A stretch of DNA of 64,000 bases from Parapristionchus giblindavisi (lineage: Eukaryota; Nematoda; Chromadorea; Rhabditida; Diplogasteridae), in assembly GCA_943737045.1 (NCBI GenBank), contig CALSFV010000213.1, positions 1,673,001-1,737,000 of the forward strand, read 5' to 3'. The translations under genes and the position numbers were made by a program. The notes under the pieces were generated by a model. The model saw nothing but the letters and a program-made list of their open reading frames with translations. It searched no databases and had not been told where the DNA came from. The first letter of the stretch is position 1; each line of letters begins with the position of its first letter. Positions 1-10,840 of the stretch are shown in pieces.

Positions 1-676
1 TGTCGAATGAGCTATTGAAAACTTTCGGCCCATATATTTTTACGAAAACTATATAACAAAATCGATTTGCACAAATACTAATAAAAATATAGATCGGCCA
101 ATGATGCAGGTGCATTCTCCTTGACATTCCAGGAAATTCTTCTGTTGATGACTCGATACCAAAACCACACCCCGAAGAGCTACAGAGCTCCAAAGTCGGC
201 CGATTTTGGCCTCCAAAAAGTTTGACGTCGTCTCTCGACGTTGAAAATGAAGATATGAAAAAAAGCTCGAGCCATATTGTTAGGGACCCTATGGACTACC
301 AAAAAATGACCTCTGCTTATTTTCGACTTTTTCAATGTGCCACCGTTTATTCGAACCTTACGCGACACGCGTGATATTTTCGCATTGGCACGGTCGTTCC
401 TCATCCGCTCTACATGTAAGTTACTTGATTCTTGATAGTCAAGTTAGAGCCTTAATTCATAGGACTTAGAAACTTACGAGCTTGGGATTAAGACTTCAGT
501 CTCAGAATCTTAATATCTGATCTTAAGGTTTAGAACCTAGAACCTAAAGAGCTTAACATTAAAACTTCTAACTTTGAATCTTGATACCTGATCCCTTTGA
601 CTTTGAACCCAAAGTACTGACTTTAAAACTATTACATGTACTTGTGGCGTGTCTATATTATATTCGAATTAAACCT
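1..676. other. AT-rich non-coding DNA with short degenerate repeats
   Basis: I see no convincing exon here. Around 465-620 there is a run of short, imperfect, 10-13 base repeats of the type AGAACCTAGAACC / GAATCTTAATATC / GACTTTGAACCC, which looks like a decayed simple tandem repeat. The phrase GAGCTCCAAAG near 186 recurs at about 821 inside the neighbouring foldback element, so part of this stretch may be repeat-derived. Confidence 0.4.
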
Positions 677-1122
677 TTAAGAGCCCGTTTGCGTAAGAGT
701 CGGACACGCTCCGGTGCAGCAAAAAAAAATAATTTTTAGATAATAACATGTACCTCTCGATATGTTAGAATACTAGGCAAACCCTCGTGGTATGCAAATT
801 TTTTTGAGCTCGGTATGGAGCTCCAAAGATGGCCCTTTTTCAGAGTTTTTCGACTATAGCTGGAGATCCGTTGAAGGAAACATAAAAGTCACAAGAGCAA
901 CCCTTGCTCAATTTGTATGAGGATCATAATGATGATTAGGGTAATATAATAAAGACGTGTTAGTCGAGAGATACAAATATTATTTTAATTCAACCAAAAA
1001 AGTGCGAGCGGAGACGAATAGGGTGCGTGGATGCGGTCATGATAGTCGATTTATAAATTCGCGAGGTCTCCACACAACAAATCCCAATGGATTCGTTAAC
1101 TCATATATCAAACATCAAATCA

Positions 1123-1197
1123 GCGGCCTGTGTAGTGTAGTGGATAAGGTGTCTGCATTTAGTTTTGACTGTCATGGGTTCGATCCCTCTTGCGGCA
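1123..1197 (+). other. tRNA-like module in left arm of foldback 1
   Basis: The internal promoter motifs of a tRNA are present: A box TAGTGTAGTGG fits TRGYNNARNGG exactly, and B box GGTTCGATCCC lies ~40 bases further on. Spacing and total length (~75) fit a tRNA. The anticodon arm does not pair well and the T stem is weak, so I regard it as a tRNA-derived or decayed Pol III promoter module, not a working tRNA. Confidence 0.6.
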
Positions 1198-1718
1198 CTT
1201 TTCTTTTGCTGATTTTGTTGCCGTAGAAAGATTGGCATGTTTTACTGTGATTAGGAAATCGGTAAATAGAACACACTTTATTTTATCCGCAAGTGTGAAC
1301 TTTAACAACAAAAGGAGTGAAACAAAGACGATTTTTTACGTCATCTCCATATTCTTATCCATCCCATGTCGCATCCAAATCCTTGCCATAGTCGTCCACT
1401 TCTACATACAACTCGTTATCCTCGTCGAAGAATATTTGATCATCTGTTGCAGCTTGAAGCTTGGAGATGATGACTTGAGCGAGCTTCCTATTTTCTTGAG
1501 TGTCATCAGAAGGATCAAATGATGGAGGGTAGACTTCTGCGAGAAGGGCAACGACGATTGAAGGTGTGATTGAATAAGAAGCTTAAAGGCCTTTAACGGC
1601 ATAGAAGAGAGCGCCAGCAAGGATCAAAAGAGAGAATAAAGTAAATCGATAGTGATCTACACCGACAAACAAGCTTGAACGTTTGATCTTAACAACTACA
1701 AAATCAGCAAAAGAAAAG

Positions 1719-1793
1719 TGCCGCAAGGGGGATCGAACCCATGACAGTCAAAAGTAAATGCAGACACCTTATCCACTACACTACACAGGCCGC
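1719..1793 (-). other. tRNA-like module in right arm of foldback 1
   Basis: Mirror copy of the module in the left arm, read on the minus strand. It keeps the same A box and a B box followed by CCC, giving a slightly better T stem (GGG/CCC) than the left copy. Only a few bases differ between the copies, so the arms are still similar in age. Confidence 0.6.
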
Positions 1794-2319
1794 TGATTTG
1801 ATGTTTGGTAGATGGGTTAACGAACCTATTGGGATTAGTTGTGTGGAGACCTCGCGAATTTATAAATCGACCCTCACGACAAATAAATCATGCTTTGCGG
1901 GAGGTTTTTTCTCACAAAGTTTTTTGTGCAAGTCTATCATGACCGCATCCACGCACCCTATTCGTCTCCGCTCGCACTTTTTTGGTTGAATTAAAATAAT
2001 ATTTGTATCTCTCGACTAACACGTCTTTTTTATATTACCCTAATCATCATTATGATCCTCATACAAATTGAGCAAGGGTAGCTCTTGTGACTTTTCTGTT
2101 TCCTTCAACGGATCTCCAGCTATAGTCGAAAAACTCTGAAAAAGGGCCATATTTGGAGCTCCATACCGAGCTCAAAAAAAATTTGCATACCACGAGGGTT
2201 TGCCTAGTATTCTAACATATCGAGAGGTACTCAAACATGTTATTATCTCAAAAAAATTTTTTTTTGCTGTACGGGATCCCGTTGCTGATTGTCCGACTCT
2301 TACGCAAACGGACTCTTAA

Positions 2320-2737
2320 TACCAGGCTAGGGACTTAGACCATCCACAATATTGTCGTTCTCTAACCTGTTACCATTTCAGGAACAGATGAGGATCGTCG
2401 TCAATATTTTCTCTGATTGCTTCAACTCTAATGAACTGAAGTGATCAAACGATTATTTTCTGGGCCAACTTTGCTATGACGTGAATCATTTTAACATTAT
2501 TTCTTGGCATGAATCGTTTTCGTAATCGTATTCGAAATCTCCTTTATAACGTTTTCGCCCTGTCTTTTCCCATTCTCCAGCAACTCTCCTTAAAAAGGGG
2601 GCGTATGTTGAGTGGGAAGAATCCAGGGCGGGAAGATCATCTTACCAATACCCCAGAACACTTTCATATTTTTGTGATTTTGTGCAATAAATAAATATTT
2701 TCATTATCATTTGCGATTTGTACAATGGAATAGTGTA
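2320..2737. other. Spacer between the two TTAA elements
   Basis: About 420 bp between the two related foldback elements. A 61-codon open frame (2509-2694) has no recognisable features and no good splice sites around it. I see nothing functional to support. Confidence 0.3.
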
Positions 2738-2741
2738 TTAA

Positions 2742-3762
2742 GAGGCCGTTTGCGTAAGAGTCGGGCAAATCTGGAGGGGGCTTGGCACAGACGAAAATTT
2801 CGATACCCTCAAAACTTGTGCATAGGGGTTATCGACCACACTGATGAAGATGGGCATAGTCATTTTGGTTCCAGTGGTCCCGCAACGCCCGGGGGGATTA
2901 CTGTAAAATCACCTTTTTAAGCCGTTCTCGGTCCATGATTGAGCTAGATGGATGAAAATTGGGCGCCTGGTGCAGAATTCAATGGCAATGACGGCTGTCT
3001 GCTTCATTTGTTTTAAAAATTATCCAAAAAGCTCGTAAAGTGCAACGTGTGATGGAGACGTTTGCGCCCCTGACGTGACTGCTGGTGACTGCTTTCAGAT
3101 GCAGATCACTAAATTGAGTTAATATTGGCCTTCCAACGGAGATATAAGCTCAAAATGCATCGTTGGAATCCTCTCGTCACGCCGGTTCGAATGGTGGTAC
3201 TCGTCAGGGGCGCAAACGTCTCCATCAAACGTTGCACTTTACGAGCTTTTTGGAAAAAAATCAAAACAAATGCAGTAGACAGCCGTCATTGCCATTGAAT
3301 TCTGCACCAGGCGCCCAATTTTCATCCATCTAGCTCAACCATGGACCGAGAGCGGCTTAAAAAGGTGATTTTACCGTAATCACACCCGGGCGTTGCGAGA
3401 CCACTGGGGCCAAAATGACTACACTGACGGCAAACTCTCTCATATTTGAGCCATAGGTTATCTAACATGCGACAGTTAGAGACAGGTTATCTCATATGTG
3501 AGACAACTTAGTTAGCTTACTCCAGTCCCCGTTACAATCTCGAGCGAGAGAGTATTATATAACGTGTATTTTTTGAGAGAGTTTGGAGTGAGCTAACCTT
3601 TCCCTATGGCTGTCCAGTTAGACAACCTATATCTGAGAGAATTTGCCGTGAGTGTATGCCCATCTTCATCAGCGTGGTCGATAACCCCTATACACAAGTT
3701 TTGAGGTTATCGAAATTTTTGGTCTGTGCCAAGCCTTGTTCGACTCTTACGCAAACGGCCTC
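2742..3762. mobile_element. Foldback DNA transposon 2 (same termini as element 1)
   Basis: The termini (GAGGCCGTTTGCGTAAGAGT and its inverse) match element 1 over ~23 bases, and the element is flanked by TTAA at 2738-2741 and 3763-3766. The arms run 2742-~3075 and ~3202-3762; the right arm is longer because it carries a nested 233-bp MITE. Once that is removed the arms are nearly equal in length (334 and ~326). The internal sequence is unrelated to element 1, so the two are different non-autonomous derivatives sharing terminal recognition sequences. No coding capacity is visible. Confidence 0.85.
3422..3654. mobile_element. TA-flanked MITE nested in foldback 2
   Basis: The right arm of element 2 is interrupted relative to its own left arm at exactly the sequence AAAATGAC/TA/TGCCC. 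The inserted piece begins CACTGACGGCAAACTCTCTC and ends with the inverse of CACTCACGGCAAATTCTCTC. It is flanked by a duplicated TA (3420-3421, 3655-3656). TA duplication and short TIRs fit the Tc1/mariner superfamily. The empty site is preserved in the other arm, which makes the boundaries very firm. Confidence 0.9.
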
Positions 3763-3766
3763 TTAA

Positions 3767-4566
3767 ACTAATGGATAAGTCTTGCATTGCGACCTTTTTA
3801 TGGGATAAATATACTAGGAAACACCGAGTTGATGGAGTCTGTGTACAATACAATAGATATTGTCTTGTTGTCATGTGCAAATTGGCACCGATGTAAATCA
3901 TTAATGTAAATACGCAAAATTATTTAGTCGAAGTGTCTCCAACTCTTATGATTTATGTGTAGTTTGATGCAGTGCGTGGTTCTGCAGTATTGTCGAAGAG
4001 TCTACCAGTTCTGTACCAAAAGCCATAGAGGCAGATTTGTATAGGTTTTGTATTGGCATAGGCAGAATTGTTTCACTACACAAAGGCATTTACATTTCCC
4101 TTTCCCTAATTGTCCAATTGCAATATTCATAATGTACAATCTCTTTTAGTTTAAAATGATATTTGCGTAACAAAAAGAGTCGCCCTCTTGAACTCTCGAG
4201 TCTCTTGAAACTCTTGAAACTGGTAAGATCAAAAGTTATAAATAAAAAAAGTGTCCGATACTGTGCTTTCTCTACGCATCTTCAAACATATCATCAAGCA
4301 ATATCAAATATATCTTTTTTGGTTCGTGTGTTGAATCTCTATCATTCTACCCGAACAGCCTTATTATGAAAAAAACAGGACGGTCTCCATCTTTAATAAA
4401 CAATTAATTTTCGTCTTACACTATATTAAATTAAAGAATCTGCGTCATTTACTTACCTGTGCGTACATTTCTTTGATCTTTTATATTAGAAATTATTATA
4501 GTTTCCGTTCTACGGATAACGTCACCTTTCAATCGAGTAACTTAGTAGTAATTGTCGTAGTATATC
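3767..4566. other. Non-coding stretch without recognised features
   Basis: AT-rich sequence after the second foldback element. The small frames here show no domain, no splice-site support and no repeat partner elsewhere in the window that I could see. Confidence 0.3.
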
Positions 4567-4704
4567 ATGGATAACGAGATAGTCGTTTCTTCTGACTCTC
4601 CAACTTTCCAACGCTCTCTATCTTTCTCTAGCCCTCGGAATCTCTTATCTCTACGTACTCTCACGTCTCTCTATATCCACCGTATTCTCTCTCTCTCTCT
4701 TAAC
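4567..4704 (+). CDS. Possible first exon, serine-rich start
   Basis: An ATG opens a 46-codon frame (MDNEIVVSSDSPTFQRSLSF at the start) that runs to a good donor, AAC|GTATGT. The product is rich in Ser/Pro and polar residues, as in regulatory N-termini. I could not find its next exon with certainty, and the Ser/Leu richness partly reflects CT-rich simple sequence. It could be a 5' exon of the exons at 7062-7265 or chance. Confidence 0.22.
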
Positions 4705-4894
4705 GTATGTCTCTTATTCCCTTCATTTTCACTTGTCTTTCCTGAGAAAATATTTTTTTTCTTCAGGATCTCGACAAATATAGACTTTCAATTCAATATT
4801 ATGCGTTATATTCATTATTTATTGATTGTCAATCTTTGTATCATATTCTATTGAACCAGTCGATATTTATAATTCCCTATTCTTCTACAAAAGT

Positions 4895-5010
4895 TCTGAT
4901 TCCGAGATTAATTATACTCTCCGCATTGACCATACTCTCTCACAGACAAAGACAACGAGAGAGTGTGGCCGGAGCGGAGAATTTCGAATAGCTTGGGATG
5001 TCACTTTAAA
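4895..5010. mobile_element. Hairpin MITE, family H1, copy 1
   Basis: Imperfect palindrome built around ACTCTCCGC...ACTCTCTC and GAGAGAGTGTGGCC...GCGGAGA, ending in GGGATGTCACTTTAAAG. Its right half closely matches the copies at 6906, 9556 and 10841. The left end is diverged. Confidence 0.7.
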
Positions 5011-6020
5011 GATGACTAAGAATAATGTTGGAGTAATGAAAAGGCTTTTTTTCAACTTTTGCGCAAACTGGAGATGCTCACCAGCTTGACGAAGTTGATC
5101 GCCGAAATTTATTGCGAACCGTTTTTCAGTTACATGGCTGAAATTGAAGAGAATAAGTTTTTATAGGGTCAATAGGTAACTGAACAACGAACTTTGGGGC
5201 TGTAATCTCATTGCGTGCAAACAGGGACGCGGATAATAATGATAATAATATCAATAAATAATTTATCCATGTTGCGACAGCATCAGCACAAAGTGAGACA
5301 AAGTGTGATAGATAGTAATGAGGTTATTTACATAAACATACTACCACCAATTGATACCCAATCACTGAAAATATAATGAATCAAAATTTTTAAAAAGCCA
5401 TATGAATCAACCTGGCATAGATAGGGTTTTTTTTCTCGTCGCTGTTCTTTTTGAGTTCGTCGTAAGATTAGTCTAGTAAACTTTTGAGCATCCGAAAATT
5501 AGTTCAACTTCAGTACATTCGGTTCTTGGTCGTTTTTTAGAGTTCAATTTGAGTTCTTTCTTGTGATATAAATATTTATGTTAGTAATGAATATAAAGTA
5601 ATCAATACATACTAAGATATTCATGTTGTTATTATATTATATTCTCAACCAGCTACGATTTCTTCATTCGCACGCTTTTCCTCTCTCACAACTCCAATTA
5701 CAAACGTGCGACAATCTTATTATCAACAATCTATCTCTCCATAGATATTCATATTCACTTTACTTACTCCTATTTCTTGCCTTACATACCAAGATCATAT
5801 TCTCTCTTTCAATTCATTCTGTATTCAAGCAAATATTGAATGTTCTACTCAAAGCAAGAGTTTTTTAGATAAATGTTAGAATGAACGTTCGCTCGCGTTC
5901 AAAGTGTATTGACTTAATTTAGAACACTGTGAATATTACAATACGGCCAGGTCGAATTTTGTCAAGGGTATCACTGATTGTGAGTCGCCCAGCGACTCGC
6001 ATCACATATTCCCTTTGCGC
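5011..6020. other. Unassigned region, one coding-like patch
   Basis: Mostly AT-rich sequence. At ~5060-5165 two overlapping frames look codon-like on the plus strand (one contains GDAHQLDEVDRRNLL, the other MLTSLTKLIAEIY), but neither has a matching acceptor and donor. I leave it unassigned. Confidence 0.3.
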
Positions 6021-6357
6021 ATGAATATTGTTCGATTTTCAAAGTCTTAATCATAATTTCCGGGGGAAAGTTCGGAACTTCTTCGGTTTCTGGCCACCCC
6101 CCTCACACCCCCCCCCGCTCCATTTCGATCTTTTCGATCGAATGGAGCGGTCGTCCTCACTGGGAGGACGATGTCCACGGGGGCGAAATGCTCCCCGAGC
6201 TCTCCTCAAAATGGGAGAGCTCTGGACTGAACCGGAGATTTCCCGTATAATTTATATTTCTCATTAATAAAAATTTTGTTTCATTTTCTTTAGTTATTAA
6301 AAGAACTTTTATCGCGGAAACTCATGATTAAGATTTTGACAATCCACAAATATTCAT
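6021..6357. repeat. Foldback repeat with a cluster of GC-rich hairpins
   Basis: The left end (TGAATATTGTTCGATTTTCA and onward through AAAGTCTTAATCAT) is repeated inverted at the right end (to ~6357). A single-arm relative lies at 23396-23500. The core (~6116-6232) is unusually GC-rich for the region and contains three consecutive stem-loops: GCTCCATT...AATGGAGC, CGTCCTC...GAGGACG, and GAGCTCTCC...GGAGAGCTC. No TSD was identified. Confidence 0.65.
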
Positions 6358-6373
6358 ACCCAAAGGAAATGTA

Positions 6374-6657
6374 TTAGACGCGCAAATCCGCGCCCCTGCA
6401 GCGGGACGCATGTACAAAATACGACCGAGATGGACTGTAGAAAATTCTGTCATTTCGAACGCTTCACTCCTGTAATGTTGTAAAATATAATCCTCAAATG
6501 TGTACATTCATTTTCCCTAATTTCATGATCGATTATCACTTTAAATCGATAATTCAGAAAACCTACCGTAGTCTCGGACGTTGGAAGATCGTGTCGGGAT
6601 CCATCATATCTAGTGCATGTGGCGACATTTCAAGACGTTCGTTAATTGTTTGCCTTT
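6374..6657 (-). CDS. 3' end of an unidentified minus-strand gene (two last exons)
   Basis: Two exons on the minus strand join cleanly. The first is 6657-6567, entered through a textbook acceptor TTGCAATTTTCAG and left through ACG|GTAGG. A 132-bp intron follows, and the final exon is 6434-6374 after the acceptor TTTTCTACAG. The split codon CG|T makes Arg and the frame then runs to TAA. The visible 49 residues include ERLEMSPHALDMMDPDTIFQ and end CRGADLRV. The first exon is entered with one base of its codon supplied from upstream, so more exons must lie at higher coordinates; I could not place them. No domain is recognised. The tight splice sites and phase match make a real gene likely. Confidence 0.6.
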
Positions 6658-6905
6658 CTGAAAATTGCAAAAACATTTGAAGGTCAGATGGGTTAGGTGG
6701 GAGGAAGTGGAGAGGTAATCGTTAGGAGAGAGAGAGAGAGTACAGACGTACGTTGTCTCGGTATTTACATACAGTTTGTGATTTTCCTATGCAAGTACAT
6801 TTTATAAGATTTTTAACACTCCAGCAAATTTATCATCATAATAGGGTGTTATGCGAACTGGGTACGATCGTGTCTTACAAGTTGCTTGAATTGAGGACGT
6901 GACTA

Positions 6906-7029
6906 TTTAAAGCTACACCCGAAGATAATTTGAAACTCTCCGCTCTGGCCACACTCTCTTGCTTTCTTTGTCTACAAGAGAGTATTGCCTATGCGGAGAG
7001 TAAAATTAGCTTGGGGTGTGCCTTTAAAT
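6906..7029. mobile_element. Hairpin MITE, family H1, copy 2
   Basis: A well preserved member: TTTAAAG..CACCC at the left, CTCTCCGCTCTGGCC..ACTCTCTTG, then AAGAGAGTA..GCGGAGAG and GGGGTGTGCCTTTAAA at the right. It lies immediately upstream of the exon at 7062. Confidence 0.8.
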
Positions 7030-7061
7030 ACAATAATTATATATAATTATCACAATTAAAG

Positions 7062-7265
7062 AGTGCCACCTTCGGACATTGTCGTGATCGATCGAGATAT
7101 TGCTCCAGACGACGATCTTGAGGTAACTACATTTTTTTAAATGATGTAAGCTGTTTAACAAAATAATGGTGAAAGAGTTCGCATGAACAATGGAAAAAAA
7201 TTATAGGACATTCAACTCGAAGAAGTGGGACGAATTGCGGACGATCTGGTGCTAACTATCGAAAG
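7062..7265 (+). CDS. Two acidic exons, possibly 5' exons of the RGS gene
   Basis: Exon 7062-7122 (acceptor AATTAAAG, donor GAG|GTAACT) and exon 7207-7265 (acceptor AATTATAG, donor AAAG|GTAGAC) are separated by an 84-bp intron and keep one frame across it. They read VPPSDIVVIDRDIAPDDDLE and then DIQLEEVGRIADDLVLTIE. Codon use looks coding and the residues are mostly acidic and hydrophobic. The last exon ends with two bases of a codon (AG), the same phase as the acceptor at 15172. It could therefore splice to the common RGS exons, although 8 kb of intron would be needed. The exon before 7062 was not found. It may instead belong to a separate small gene. Confidence 0.45.
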
Positions 7266-8881
7266 GTAGACAAAAACAATTTTTATTATTTTGCAAAATA
7301 AAAATGTGAAGTACATTTCATATATTATTAATTGTATTTTTCGGGGGATTTGATAAATCACGCGACGCTTTATGAAACTTTTTATTATACTTTTATAAGC
7401 CTACTCCCACACAATTAAACCATCTCTTTCACAAACTAATCCCAATTACTACAACCTTATCAATGATATTATATCCTCATTTGACTAATGAGAAAGATAT
7501 ACTACGTAAGCTATGATATCATCGTGATGTACGTATGAAATGAGTACGCCATATTGGCTATTTTGAATGCATCTTTAATGAATTTACGTTTGTTTTCATC
7601 TTTGTTTACTATATGTATTTTGACTTGTCCCAGGAACTACTCCGTATTCTGATTCATATAATAAATGGAGTGTGGATATATTGTTTTATTATTAAGTACC
7701 GCTACTGAGGAGCTATTGAAAGTGATGGTACAAACAACTAGATTATGAAGAATGCAATGCATATTAAAAGAAATTCGCAACTACTATTTTTACATATAAC
7801 GAATATATTCATTTTAAAATGCTCAGGGATGGGACCCCTCTTACGTGAACGTGATCTTATATACTACATAGATAGTTAGTGCAAAACAATATTTTGCTTA
7901 TTATAATGCTTATTATGATGCGATTATTATTATTATATATATTGTGCGTATAAAATGTACTTGCATAAGAAAATGACACTGTGCGCTAAAGAACGGAAGT
8001 CGCTCAAAGGCTAGATCTCGCCCCGCCTCTCGATTGTCTCTCCGCTGCCTCTCTCTAACCCGGCTGACCTTCGCCGCGCTATATGATATATAAAAGAGAT
8101 CGGCATATTTTCTGAACTTTCTTGCAAAACAAGAAAGTCTCATCTACAAATAGAACAAGTGATTTTTATAAGCTCAATAGCACGCATTGTCTTCATTGGC
8201 AATATTGGTAGTAAATGTTTATCAGATTAATTAAGCTGTTTTGCGAATATAAAATATGAGTTATCTACCACGTATTCCACGCAGATATATGAATCTTAAT
8301 CCACTTCTAACTCATCTAATCCAATTTTTTCTCATTCTTCCGATCTGTGATCTTCCTTGTGACGTATTTCGACCTCAACGACGACACGTACGGAGTTCAC
8401 TTAGGAACTTACCACTAAGTACACCCGACCTTAGTGTAAGGCTGTCAAGCCAAAAAGATAATGGCTACGTAGTCGTCGCTCATCTCAACTACCACTTCTC
8501 TACTTCTCACCCTCACAAATAGGGGATGATTCCGATAGATTGCGCACATTTTGAGTTAGCTATACATATGCCAGTATTTCCCTCCCTGTCCTATCCGCTT
8601 TTAGAGATGATAATAATAGCTATAATAATGATGTTGTCATTGTTAAATTTTTTGTCTATGAAGTTTCGTACTTCTCATCAAAATATTACCTGCGTATTGA
8701 ATGTCACTTTTTCGAAACAATTTGGATTTTTTCGCTCAGGCTACTTCTATATTTCCTGTGATAAAACTCGATTAGATAGAAAAATGCTTATCAGGTCAAT
8801 CAAGTCAACCGGATATTTCAATTTGCATCCTCTTTTTCGGCCTCTTCTCTTATCTACTGTACTATCTCATTCTCTCCTATT
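7266..8881. other. AT-rich region with one exon-like patch
   Basis: No gene is supported. An inverted pair (TATGCAAGTACATTTTATA at ~6788 and its inverse at ~7953) suggests another old foldback. A plus-strand reading at ~8350-8468 ends at TAC|GTAGTCG and looks codon-like (contains RNLPLSTPDLSVRLSSQKDN) but lacks a clear acceptor. A minus-strand TATATAT followed by GC-rich purine sequence at ~8000-8090 could be promoter-like. Confidence 0.3.
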
Positions 8882-8988
8882 TGACACCCCAATCTGTATT
8901 TAAACTCAACGCTCGGTCCACTCTTTCTTTGTCTGTAAGTCTGCATATTCAGAGTACATACTCAATTTAGCTTGAGTTGGAACCCTGC
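8882..8988. mobile_element. Hairpin MITE, family H1, decayed copy
   Basis: Keeps the CACCCC end, the CTTTCTTTGTCTGT centre and the TTTAGCTTGAGTTGG right side in the expected order and spacing, but the palindrome is badly eroded. Confidence 0.45.
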
Positions 8989-9555
8989 CTGCATTCTTTC
9001 CCAGTGCAAATCAAGAAATCGAGAGGATGAGTAACTTTACTTTTTTTAAAAATTTCTTAAGCGTATTCCTTCCATGATATTTGCATCATAGTAGCCAATG
9101 TTCCCCTATCTAACTCATCCCATTCCATACATCTCAGACTCCCTCTTCTTCACTTCTCTCACTATATCACATCATTATCATGATTCCATCATGCATATGT
9201 ATATTTATTCTTCTTCTTCTTCTTCATCATCTCTTCTCTATCTATTGACGGCGCGTGTCCTCCTCTGTTTGCCATCTCTAGGTATATTCTTGGCTGACGT
9301 TGTCGAGGCTATATTTAGCCGACGACGTCGTCAACTGAAAAAAAAGGAAGGTGTAGTTGTCTGTACACAATCATCATCATCATCGTCTACTATTATCTTT
9401 TTGTTAGAATGCTCTTTCTCTGTCTTTTTATTATTAGGGAACCCCTTCTCCTTGAAATTATATTTATTCTATATATGAAATTATATGAATTCTATGAAAT
9501 TCTATCAATTGATTGTGAATAATTTTTAGGAATCAGTTCAGAATTGGTTAGTCAT
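8989..9555. other. Non-coding stretch with TTC/TCA triplet runs
   Basis: Contains (TTC)n at ~9209-9224 and (ATC)n at ~9370-9384. The open frame across it is low-complexity serine and leucine, so I do not call it a gene. Confidence 0.4.
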
Positions 9556-9669
9556 CTAGAATCCGAGCTCATTTCAAACTTTACGCTCTGGCCAAACTCT
9601 CTCGCTTTCTATGTCTACGAGAGAGTATTGAAAATACAGAGAGTAAAATTATCTTGGTGTCTCTTTAAA
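9556..9669. mobile_element. Hairpin MITE, family H1
   Basis: ACGCTCTGGCCAAACTCTCT..CGAGAGAGTATTG with the family centre CTTTCTATGTCTAC and right end CTTGGTGTCTCTTTAAA. Similar to 6906 and 10841. Confidence 0.7.
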
Positions 9670-10840
9670 AAAATTATTGAGAGATTCACTGTCCGCAATG
9701 GTTATGATCTTAGGCAAGCCAGTAAATAAATAATGTCGAATAAATATTTTTTTAAACTAATAGATTTACATGTTCATGATTTTACAGTTCTACATTAATT
9801 TGACTATAGTTGTAGCTTTTCCTATTTAATATGCTCTTATTAGTACCAACTATTGATTATTCTTTAAGCGTCAGAGCGCATATTCCGCTTGACATGGTTG
9901 CTATCCTCAGTGTACCTTATCATTATGAATTTGTTCCCGTTATGGCCACTAGTCTCACATAATATTCAACGAAAAAAGTCCGCTTAAATCAGTAATTAAA
10001 CACAAATAACGGGATATAGGTAATTGAATTACTTTCTTTTCAATAAGATCTTTCTTTGAAATAATTCGAGAAGTAAGCAATTATGAGTTGTGTCATTTCC
10101 GAGATTTAGCATCTAATATCGCTAATATTACCCCTTTTACCATTCTAGTATCACATTCTCGTTCCGTATGAAGCCGACAAATTCAGTGATAGATTTTTTC
10201 TGAGTGCGAGCAAGAAAACGCGATCGTTGTGAGAATAAGGCTATTTTCTAGTGCTCAATGGTGGACAACATGGAAATAGTGTGCTAACATAAAGTTAAAC
10301 CGTTGCTAGTCTTTATTTTTGGCATTTGCCATAGCTAAAAATGCTCCCCATATTATTTTCTCTGTGTCTCTATTCGATTGTTGTTGAAATTTATCCTTCT
10401 TATTATTGTTCGTATTCTACGATTTCAACTTTGCAATCGCAAGGGTTCCAACAAAAAGAGTTTTGAAGATCTATAATCCTTATTATTTCCACTCTTCAAA
10501 TTACCCATCACATATTAGGTTGATGTGTCGACATTTTTCTTATATTCTCTCGATTTCCTGTAATAACGACTATCTATGACCGCCTCTCGATTTTGCGTGA
10601 TATTTTAAAATACCGCTTGCAGAATCTTCCGCCAACATCTCTCTTCGGCATTTTCTTCTTTTAATTCAATTTTTATAATCGTCAATCATTCTTAGCCGAT
10701 CTTTAAGCCGCAGCGTCGAACACCTCCACGGTAAATCCAACTTATCACCTTAAGTTTACGCTACACCATTAGTATCTTAACCTGTTTAAGCCAACTTTTT
10801 TTTTCAGTAGCCTAATAAGTGAATGATGAGACCTTGCATA
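9670..10840. other. AT-rich non-coding stretch
   Basis: No supported gene. A 23-base GC-rich patch at ~10705 sits between a TCTTTAAG acceptor and an ACG|GTAAAT donor and could be a micro-exon, but nothing else confirms it. Confidence 0.3.

Larger units (their letters stand above)
681..2315. mobile_element. Foldback DNA transposon 1 (TTAA-flanked, long TIRs)
   Basis: The two ends are mirror images: the left begins GAGCCCGTTTGCGTAAGAGT and the right ends with its near-exact reverse complement. Both ends are flanked by TTAA (677-680 and 2316-2319), a target duplication typical of piggyBac-type insertion, although the termini do not start with the usual CCY of piggyBac. The inverted arms are very long (681 to ~1219 and ~1698 to 2315) and surround a ~480-bp unique core. 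The left arm lacks ~60-65 bp present in the right arm (about 1868-1935), a later deletion. No transposase is visible, so the element is non-autonomous. Each arm contains a tRNA-like module. A second element with the same termini lies 426 bp downstream. Confidence 0.85.

Noticed and set aside
180..404. 74-codon minus frame at the window start
   Set aside because: No splice sites, domain or homologous copy; codon use is not distinctive.
681..2315. Calling the TTAA foldbacks piggyBac
   Set aside because: TTAA fits, but termini do not begin with the piggyBac CCY motif and no transposase is seen, so the superfamily is left open.
5060..5166. Possible exon (GDAHQLDEVDRRNLL)
   Set aside because: Coding-like in two frames, but no acceptor/donor pair gives a continuous reading with any neighbour.
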